The notes beneath the pieces are model-generated. The model was not told where the DNA came from. It ran no database searches and saw nothing but the letters and a program-made list of their open reading frames with translations. The translations under genes and the position numbers were made by a program. A stretch of DNA of 10,196 nt from Archaeoglobaceae archaeon (lineage in GTDB: Archaea > Halobacteriota > Archaeoglobi > Archaeoglobales > Archaeoglobaceae): positions 1-10,196 of the forward strand of contig JANXDJ010000048.1 in the NCBI GenBank assembly GCA_025059545.1, read 5' to 3'. Shown here in pieces: positions 5,600 through 10,196 of this stretch. The stretch's first letter is position 1. Every line of letters starts with the position of its first letter.

Positions 5600-6253
5600 T
5601 TAGTAATGATATATAACTGATACCGTAAGGGAAGTTTCTCCCACTGAATTTGCATTACCAACTTTTATTTCGAGGTTGGAAGTTGGTAAAACAGGAAATA
5701 CTGCTGTTCCAGCAAGTCCAATCGTTATGGTGTTCTCATAGTTAACACCATAAGATGACCATTTGACCCTCGCATAAGTAGTGTTAGTTGTTGATGAATG
5801 AACCACAACAGAAACGTAGCCTCCATACTTTGGTGAGAAAGTCCATGATATGTATGAATTGGGGGATTGAGTTATGGTATATTTGTTAATCCAAACTTCC
5901 GACTTTTCTAAATTTACTATGCTGTTTAGTTCTTTTGTCTGATTTTCTAAATCTGCTATTTTATTTTGCAATGAAGCAATCGTGTTATTCTTTTCATTCA
6001 ATTGACCTTCAAGAGCCGAAATTTTGATTTGGAAAGAGTTGGTAATGTTTCTTTCAACCTCGATGATCTCTGAGTGTAAAGAGGTAATCGTGTTATTCTT
6101 TTCATTTAGCTGGTTTTTGAGATCTTCGATCTGGAGGCTCAACAAAGAATTAATGCCAAGCAATATTATTACTAAGATCACAGAGATTGCGACAATTAAA
6201 ACAGTAGCAAATTTACTTTTACCCCCACCCAGATCTCTATAACCTCTACTCAT
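5600..6253 (-). CDS. Membrane-anchored coiled-coil surface protein, function unknown
   Basis: I do not recognise a named family. The 217-residue product has a short basic/Gly N-terminus (MSRGYRDLGGGKSKF), one transmembrane helix (about 16-38), a heptad-rich stalk (about 40-118) and a Ser/Thr/Tyr-rich beta-type C-terminal domain (about 120-217). Five N-X-S/T sequons (N53, N69, N89, N104, N157), all after the membrane segment, fit an N-in/C-out protein glycosylated on the cell surface. The stalk contains a 36-residue duplication: QLNEKNNTI occurs at 48-56 and again at 84-92. I choose ATG 6253 over an in-frame TTG at 6265 because a TATA box lies about 28 bp upstream. It is divergent from the secreted lipase, so a joint surface role is possible but unproven. 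A phage-fibre-like or pilus-associated role is an alternative guess. Confidence 0.65.
   Translation of the reverse strand: MSRGYRDLGGGKSKFATVLIVAISVILVIILLGINSLLSLQIEDLKNQLNEKNNTITSLHSEIIEVERNITNSFQIKISALEGQLNEKNNTIASLQNKIADLENQTKELNSIVNLEKSEVWINKYTITQSPNSYISWTFSPKYGGYVSVVVHSSTTNTTYARVKWSSYGVNYENTITIGLAGTAVFPVLPTSNLEIKVGNANSVGETSLTVSVIYHY
5978..5998 (-). repeat. Intragenic direct repeat, C-terminal copy
   Basis: A 21-bp segment is identical to 6086-6106, exactly 108 bp (36 codons) away. It encodes part of QLNEKNNTI in the coiled-coil stalk. Similarity continues less exactly on both sides. Confidence 0.85.
6086..6106 (-). repeat. Intragenic direct repeat, N-terminal copy
   Basis: This is the partner of the copy at 5978-5998. 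The identity at nucleotide level, not just protein level, points to a fairly recent duplication or to gene conversion within the stalk. Confidence 0.85.
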
Positions 6254-6277
6254 GGCTATTTTCAAGCTGTAATCGCT

Positions 6278-6285
6278 TAAAAATT
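6278..6285 (-). promoter_or_regulatory. TATA box of the coiled-coil protein gene
   Basis: The minus strand reads TTTTTAAG after an A-rich BRE-like run, centred about 28 bp before ATG 6253. No Shine-Dalgarno is evident. Confidence 0.45.
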
Positions 6286-6446
6286 TTTCTAAATTTTTAG
6301 ATCTTTATTTTGTCTCTATTCACGTCTTTTGGTTTTTAAATTGAAAATGTGTAAATATAAAACGAATTTTCATAGTCTTCCAAGTTAAGTAGGATTCGAG
6401 AAAGTATTAGAAAGTTATCTAGCCCGCGGAAGCCCAACAAGAGTCA

Positions 6447-6470
6447 ATATAATAATTATAATTGTTATAT
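6447..6470. promoter_or_regulatory. Near-perfect 24-bp AT palindrome, candidate operator of the lipase gene
   Basis: The perfect core AATTATAATT (6454-6463) is extended on both sides by ATATAA and TTATAT. There is a single mismatched pair, T6453 against G6464. It ends about 18 bp before the lipase TATA element, an activator-like position for an archaeal promoter. Low-complexity AT DNA makes short palindromes common, but 11 of 12 pairs matching is notable. Confidence 0.4.
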
Positions 6471-6487
6471 ACTTTATCAGAGTAAAA

Positions 6488-6495
6488 CTTATATG
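6488..6495 (+). promoter_or_regulatory. TATA box of the lipase gene
   Basis: CTTATATG, centred about 25 bp before ATG 6517, predicts a leaderless mRNA. No Shine-Dalgarno precedes the ATG. Confidence 0.5.
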
Positions 6496-6516
6496 TATTT
6501 AGTATAGAGATACAAT

Positions 6517-7950
6517 ATGTATAGACTCGTGTTGTTGTTTGTTTGCGCATTTCTATTAGTTCAAACAGCGACAGCAGAAGATTTTAGACCAATGATATTT
6601 GTGCATGGTCTCGCCGGTTCTGGAGCGCAGTTCGAAAGTCAGGCATTGCGTTTTACCTCGAATGGATATCCAGAAAACTACATCTTGGTTTTTGAATACG
6701 ATACCATCGTCTGGGCTCTCGTGGTTGAGACGGATCTGCTGATGTCTGGACTTGGTGGTGAACTTGGAATAAATCTCACTCAGCTTATCGATCCAGAAAT
6801 GCTGAGTGAAATTCTCAAGAAGCCGAGAGAGAAAGTTATAGGCGAAGTTTTTGGTAGACTGGATGAGCTTATAAACAAAACAATTGCAGAAACTGGAAAG
6901 AAGAAAGTCGATCTTGTTGGGCACTCAATGGGCACATCCTTGCTGATGAGATACGTAACTTCTTCTCCAGAAAGAGCTTCGAAAGTAGCTCATCTGATCT
7001 TATTAGATGGCGTTTTTGGTATTAACGCTCCTGAAGGCATTCCTACACTTGCAATCTTTGGAAATCCAAAGAGTCTTTCTTTTGGAGTTCCACAAGGACA
7101 AAAAGAAGTCTACGGAGCTAAGAACGTTTACTTCAACAACATGACGCACGTGCAAGTTTGCACAGCTCCTGAGACTTTTGTGGAAATTTTCGAGTTCGTC
7201 AATGATTATAAGCCTGCAACTACTGGAATATTGCCTCAGAATGGAAATTATGTCAAGATAGCTGGAAAGTTTCTGGCTTTTGCGACAAATGGAAAAGTTT
7301 CAGGTTGGCTTGCAGTGTATCCAATCGATGACACTGGAAAAAGACTCACGAGTTCGCCAATAAAATTCGTTAGATTAGACAATGGAGCATTTGGACCTTT
7401 TAATCTAAAGAAGGGGCAGAAATACGAGTTTGTTCTATACAAGGACTTAAGCTATGTTACCTACCACTACTATAGGGCGGAATTCATTAGGAACGACACT
7501 TGGGTTAGATTCTTGGCATCTGTTCTGCCATTGGACATAGAACTTCTAATATTGCCTGAAAGACTTTCATCTAAGGCTAAGGAAACCTCTGGACTACTTT
7601 TAGTGAGATATAAAGAGATTATCGGCGAGTTCGACAAAGAAATTGGCGGAGTGGATAAAGTGCTCGTTAATGGTGTAAACGTCTCCACAGAGAAAATCTG
7701 TCCGATTGCAAAAGCGGTGAATGGCTTATGGGTTTTCGACAGAGGAGCTGACGGAAAGAGTGAGCTTGAAAAAGAAGTAACGAGGTTCTCAATAATCCCA
7801 TTCATGTCCGCAGCAGATCTCGTTGTGCCCGCTAAGGGAACGATTAACGTCAGCGTAAGCTCCAGAACAGGTGGAACTGAAAAATTTATAGTGCCGGCTT
7901 GGTCTGCGGATAAGCATTCGATCATCATCCAGCTTTCGGATTATATTTAA
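6517..7950 (+). CDS. Secreted lipase/carboxylesterase, Archaeoglobus AFL-like
   Basis: The 477-residue protein has a signal peptide (MYRLVLLFVCAFLLVQTATA, residues 1-20, AxA-type cleavage before Glu21), so it is probably exported. The alpha/beta hydrolase domain (about 24-232) shows the oxyanion loop FVHGLAGSG (28-36), nucleophile elbow GHSMGT with Ser137, Asp164 in LLDGVFG and His211 in NNMTHVQ. An insertion of about 60-120 between strands would form the lid. The C-terminal half (about 240-477) is beta-rich, as in the A. fulgidus lipase AFL, whose triad, as I recall, is Ser136/Asp163/His210, an offset of one residue. AFL hydrolyses long-chain acyl esters at high temperature, and its beta-barrel domain aids binding of lipid substrates. 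A role in scavenging or remodelling external lipids is inferred. The upstream palindrome suggests regulation. The 3' end lies 11 bp from the convergent aroA end. Confidence 0.88.
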   Translation: MYRLVLLFVCAFLLVQTATAEDFRPMIFVHGLAGSGAQFESQALRFTSNGYPENYILVFEYDTIVWALVVETDLLMSGLGGELGINLTQLIDPEMLSEILKKPREKVIGEVFGRLDELINKTIAETGKKKVDLVGHSMGTSLLMRYVTSSPERASKVAHLILLDGVFGINAPEGIPTLAIFGNPKSLSFGVPQGQKEVYGAKNVYFNNMTHVQVCTAPETFVEIFEFVNDYKPATTGILPQNGNYVKIAGKFLAFATNGKVSGWLAVYPIDDTGKRLTSSPIKFVRLDNGAFGPFNLKKGQKYEFVLYKDLSYVTYHYYRAEFIRNDTWVRFLASVLPLDIELLILPERLSSKAKETSGLLLVRYKEIIGEFDKEIGGVDKVLVNGVNVSTEKICPIAKAVNGLWVFDRGADGKSELEKEVTRFSIIPFMSAADLVVPAKGTINVSVSSRTGGTEKFIVPAWSADKHSIIIQLSDYI

Positions 7951-7965
7951 ATATTTTTATTTTAA
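7951..7965 (+). terminator. T-rich termination region after the lipase gene
   Basis: ATATTTTTATTTTAA follows the lipase stop and reaches into the last codons of aroA. This T-rich run is the probable end of the lipase transcript. Confidence 0.4.
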
Positions 7966-9212
7966 TAAATTTCAATCTTGGCTCCTACTTTCCTGAGATC
8001 ATCGAAGAACCCTGGATAGGAGACTGAAACAGCGTCTGCATTTCTACATTTAACTTCCCCAAGCAACCCGAGCAAAGAGAAAGCTAAAGCCATCCTATGA
8101 TCACCAAATGAATCGACAGTGCCAAAAAATTCCTTCTTTCCTCCCTTTATTCTCATTCCATCTTTTCTTTCTTCTGCCTCAACTCCTAAAGCTCTTAGAT
8201 TTTTGCAAATTCCAGCAATTCTATCGATCTCCTTTATTCGCAAGTGTTCCGCATTATAGATCTCGCTCACTCCATTCGCAACTGCACAGAGCACCGCAAT
8301 TGCTGGCACCAGATCTGGCGTGTCTCCAGCATCGAAGCTTATTGCAGATAAATTAGACTTTTTTGCAACGATCAAGCCTTTTTCATTGTCCCAACGAACG
8401 TCTGCCCCCATCTCTCTGCAGATCTCTACAATCTTTTTGTCTCCCTGCATCGAATCGAAAGCGTTCGTTATTCTCACCTCTCCAGCGATAATTCCTGCTG
8501 AAATCAGATAGCTCGCTGAAGAAAAGTCTGCAGGAACTTCAAACTTCCTTAAGTTGAAATTCTGCTCTCCAGGGATAAAGTAGCCGTCTTCTGTTTTTTC
8601 AACTTTTACACCAGCTTTTTCAAGCACATCGGTCGTTAGATCGATGTATGGACGGGATTTAGTTGCGATTATTTTCAAATAGCTATCCCCTTTAGCCAGA
8701 CTAAGAGAGAAAAGAAGAGAAGAAATGAATTGCGAACTTTCAGCCTTTATTTCAACTTCTCCCCCTTTTATAGCACCTTTTATTCTGAAGGGGGCCCTAA
8801 AAAGTTCATCCCCTTTCGCACTTGCTCCGAGTTTTTTGAGAGCAAGAACGAGATCTTTGTTTGGTCTCGTTCTTAGTGAAGCGTCACCATCAAGTGTGCT
8901 GAATTCTGGGCAAAGAGAGAGCAGACCAGTGAAGATTCTCAATGTAGTGCCAGAATTCTCGAAGTTGAAATAGCCACCACCTTTGATCTCATCTACTCCT
9001 GAGAACTCGAAGCAATAACTTCGACGAGAAAATCCAGCTCCAATCTTTTCACATGCTTTAAGCGTCGCTAAGGTGTCTCCAGAAATCAAAGGGTTGATAA
9101 CAATACTTCTTTTTGACAGTGAAGCAGAAATGAAAGCTCTATGTGTATAGCTCTTCGAAGGGGGAGCCTTTAAATCTCCACAAACTTCGCTTTTCCGCAC
9201 AACCGCATCCAT
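7962..9212 (-). CDS. aroA: 3-phosphoshikimate 1-carboxyvinyltransferase (EPSP synthase)
   Basis: It joins phosphoenolpyruvate to shikimate-3-phosphate to form EPSP, the sixth step of the shikimate route to aromatic amino acids, in the cytoplasm. The 416-residue protein carries the family motifs in order: APPSKSYTHR (16-25, K20/S21/R25), ENSGTTLRIFTG (85-96), DGDASLRTRP (108-117), ESSQFISSL (158-166, Q161), GDTPDLVPA (296-304), HLRIKEIDRI (323-332) and FGDHRMALA (369-377). Length is normal and no catalytic motif is broken. By eye, the position of E. coli Lys411 is Val397 (SVSYPGFF), a substitution I believe occurs in other divergent EPSP synthases. ATG 9212 lies about 24 bp after a TATA-like box. 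It stands alone, with no other shikimate gene in view, convergent to the lipase and divergent from the DUF2703 gene. Confidence 0.95.
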   Translation of the reverse strand: MDAVVRKSEVCGDLKAPPSKSYTHRAFISASLSKRSIVINPLISGDTLATLKACEKIGAGFSRRSYCFEFSGVDEIKGGGYFNFENSGTTLRIFTGLLSLCPEFSTLDGDASLRTRPNKDLVLALKKLGASAKGDELFRAPFRIKGAIKGGEVEIKAESSQFISSLLFSLSLAKGDSYLKIIATKSRPYIDLTTDVLEKAGVKVEKTEDGYFIPGEQNFNLRKFEVPADFSSASYLISAGIIAGEVRITNAFDSMQGDKKIVEICREMGADVRWDNEKGLIVAKKSNLSAISFDAGDTPDLVPAIAVLCAVANGVSEIYNAEHLRIKEIDRIAGICKNLRALGVEAEERKDGMRIKGGKKEFFGTVDSFGDHRMALAFSLLGLLGEVKCRNADAVSVSYPGFFDDLRKVGAKIEIY

Positions 9213-9230
9213 GATCCTTGAAAGAGCTAT

Positions 9231-9240
9231 GATTAAATAA
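9231..9240 (-). promoter_or_regulatory. TATA box of aroA
   Basis: The minus strand reads TTATTTAATC, preceded by an A-rich stretch (CCCAAAAAGA) that could serve as BRE. It is centred about 24 bp before ATG 9212. Confidence 0.4.
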
Positions 9241-9290
9241 TCTTTTTGGGTTCCGAATTCTCTTTAGCTCAAAAAATTTTCGATACGGAT

Positions 9291-9302
9291 TTAATTTATA
9301 CT
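9291..9302 (+). promoter_or_regulatory. TATA box of the DUF2703 gene
   Basis: TTAATTTATACT, with TTTATA at 9295-9300, is centred about 25 bp before ATG 9322. No Shine-Dalgarno is present, which again suggests a leaderless message. Confidence 0.5.
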
Positions 9303-9321
9303 CTGAGCACTTAAAACATTC

Positions 9322-9741
9322 ATGGTCGGATGTTGTGGTAGAGTGGGAAACTTTCTGCTTATCACCTGGCGCAGACTCATGGTGGATGGAGAAACTTGTC
9401 AGAGATGTTCAGAGACTGAGAAAGAGCTTGAAAAAGCGATTTCTGTATTGAAAATGACATTAGAACCGTTTGGGATTCAGGTTTATCTTGAAAAGGAGGA
9501 GATCAGCCTTGAGGAGTTCAAAAAAGATCCCTTAGCTTCTAACCAGATCTTAGTCAATGGTATACCGATCGAGAAGATCTTAGGCGCTAAAGCTGGAAAA
9601 AGCGAGTGCTGTGACGTTTGCGCCCCATACGAGTGCAGAACAATCGAACTCAGTGGAGAGGTTTACGAAGTTCCTAGTTCCGAAATGATCGTTAAAGCTA
9701 GTATGATAGCGGTTCGCGGACTGCTGGGCTCATGTTGTTGA
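9322..9741 (+). CDS. DUF2703-type cysteine-rich thioredoxin-fold-like protein
   Basis: The 139-residue protein contains the DUF2703 signature: a first strand LLITWRRLMVDGETCQRC (12-29) with a CxxC at C26/C29, a long helix (30-50), a second strand GIQVYLEKEEI (51-61), and SNQILVNGIPIEKIL (73-87). This order (strand, CxxC, helix, strand, then an NG-I/P segment) resembles thioredoxin-like folds. It is rich in cysteine: C4/C5, C26/C29, C96/C97/C100/C105 and a C-terminal C138/C139 pair, ten in all. The family has no firmly established role that I know of; redox chemistry or binding of a soft metal or metalloid is inferred from the cysteines. There is no signal peptide. It is transcribed alone, divergent from aroA and convergent (5-bp gap) with the radical SAM gene. 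ATG 9322 is set by TATA spacing; M20 is a weaker alternative start that would lose the N-terminal CC. Confidence 0.8.
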   Translation: MVGCCGRVGNFLLITWRRLMVDGETCQRCSETEKELEKAISVLKMTLEPFGIQVYLEKEEISLEEFKKDPLASNQILVNGIPIEKILGAKAGKSECCDVCAPYECRTIELSGEVYEVPSSEMIVKASMIAVRGLLGSCC

Positions 9742-9746
9742 TTAGA

Positions 9747-10196
9747 TTAAAGTCTGAAACGCCATTCTCTGCTAATTTCTGGAAAATCAGCGAATGCATT
9801 TCTACTTAGGAGCATAACTTCTTCTAATTCGAGATCTTTCATAACTTTTTCCAGATTCTTCAGAAAACAGCCCGGAATTCGAACATTCGTGAGCTTTGAT
9901 AGCTTCTCAGTTGTTTTTAGGAATTCCCCTATGCTTTCCGCTCTACTTAGATCGATCTTTTCCAGCACTTCTACGTTTTCCTTATAAAGCGAAACTGGTT
10001 GAAGAAAGAGCTCTTCAGCAACTTTTGCAATTTCAGCAATTCTCTCAAGTTCCAAATCATTTATCCCGGGCATGAAAACCGTTCTGACACTTGTATAAGT
10101 GATTTCAGAGCTCATCTTTATGTTTTCAACGACTCTCTCAAAGAAGTCTTTTTTCGTGATCCTTTTGTAGCCTTCTCTGCTTCCCGCATCAAGACT
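9747..10196 (-). CDS. Radical SAM enzyme, C-terminal part (cut by right window edge)
   Basis: The frame is open from the right edge, and 149 C-terminal residues are visible down to the stop at 9747. The visible start SLDAGSREGYKRI followed by FFERVVENI matches the late beta-strand region of radical SAM TIM barrels (the S-x-D-A-G motif followed by Y-x-x-I). TSVRTVFMPGINDLELERIAEIAK is the typical next strand and helix (the 'PG-x-N-D' motif). The CxxxCxxC cluster would lie upstream, outside the window. The last part (about 90-149) is a helical C-terminal extension with no visible extra iron-sulfur cluster cysteines beyond a single Cys. The resemblance is to pyruvate formate-lyase-activase-like archaeal radical SAM proteins; the substrate is unknown. 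Internal ATG 10113-10115 is not the real start. It is convergent with the DUF2703 gene. Confidence 0.8.
   Translation of the reverse strand, partial: SLDAGSREGYKRITKKDFFERVVENIKMSSEITYTSVRTVFMPGINDLELERIAEIAKVAEELFLQPVSLYKENVEVLEKIDLSRAESIGEFLKTTEKLSKLTNVRIPGCFLKNLEKVMKDLELEEVMLLSRNAFADFPEISREWRFRL

Larger units (their letters stand above)
6254..6516. other. Divergent intergenic region between surface protein and lipase genes
   Basis: This 263-bp AT-rich spacer holds the promoters of both flanking genes, a long AT palindrome (6447-6470) and a short GC-rich patch around 6422-6436 (CCCGCGGAAGCCC) that stands out from its surroundings. No ORF above about 15 codons with a promoter is convincing. 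A TTTTTAAAT near 6332-6340 could drive a short transcript, but I can support no fold for one. Confidence 0.5.

Noticed and set aside
5261..5600. tRNA-Gly as an attachment site for an integrated element
   Set aside because: No duplicate of the tRNA 3' end was found downstream, and the only integrase-like gene is 5 kb away beyond housekeeping genes.
5978..6106. Mobile element or microsatellite explanation for the 21-bp repeat
   Set aside because: The repeat is in frame, 36 codons apart, and encodes the same coiled-coil segment, so an intragenic duplication explains it.
7470..7928. 152-codon minus-strand open frame inside the lipase gene
   Set aside because: Antisense shadow of a coding sequence with conserved lipase features; no start signal or family resemblance.
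8108..8973. Three plus-strand open frames inside aroA
   Set aside because: Antisense shadows of the EPSP synthase gene; no promoter or domain.

Overview
The window looks like chromosomal DNA of a hyperthermophilic euryarchaeon, most likely a member of the Archaeoglobaceae. The evidence is an AT-rich background with A/T-rich TATA boxes set about 24-28 bp before start codons (leaderless transcripts), many Lys/Glu-rich proteins, a HerA ATPase, a COG1821/MfnD-type ATP-grasp protein, a TIGR00288-type NYN protein, a DUF2703 protein, and a secreted lipase that closely resembles the Archaeoglobus fulgidus lipase (catalytic triad offset by one residue). The genus is inferred from gene content by eye, not from a database search.

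Layout from left to right. Positions 1-316 (minus) hold the N-terminal part of a probable tyrosine recombinase (integrase) that runs off the left edge. It is divergent from adk (389-1042, plus), a zinc-LID adenylate kinase. Next is a minus-strand pair: a winged-helix regulator (1736-2104) followed by an alpha/beta hydrolase (1032-1736), translationally coupled through TAATG. The regulator promoter carries overlapping inverted repeats that look like an operator. Divergent from it is a plus-strand pair: an NYN-domain protein (2272-2775) coupled through ATGA to an ATP-grasp ligase (2772-3680; candidate MfnD of methanofuran synthesis). A convergent herA-type ATPase gene (3661-5166, minus) follows, without its usual nurA/mre11/rad50 partners, then tRNA-Gly(TCC) at 5261-5331.

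The stretch 5332-6516 is the most accessory-like part. It has very AT-rich spacers, a possible 31-residue basic ORF, and a membrane-anchored coiled-coil surface protein with an internal 36-residue duplication (5600-6253, minus). A 263-bp divergent spacer containing a 24-bp near-perfect palindrome then leads to the secreted lipase gene (6517-7950, plus). After that come aroA (7962-9212, minus; shikimate pathway), a small cysteine-rich DUF2703 thioredoxin-like protein (9322-9741, plus), and the C-terminal part of a radical SAM enzyme entering from the right edge (9747-10196, minus).

Few of these genes form a common pathway. The window reads as housekeeping genes (adk, tRNA-Gly, aroA, probably mfnD) interspersed with small two-gene units and surface or exported proteins. 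I see no CRISPR array, insertion sequence, toxin-antitoxin pair or obvious defence island. The strongest recurrent signal is promoter architecture: eight genes have a TATA-like box placed so that transcription would begin at or within a few bases of the start codon, while the autoregulated-looking regulator is the exception, with a strong Shine-Dalgarno sequence.
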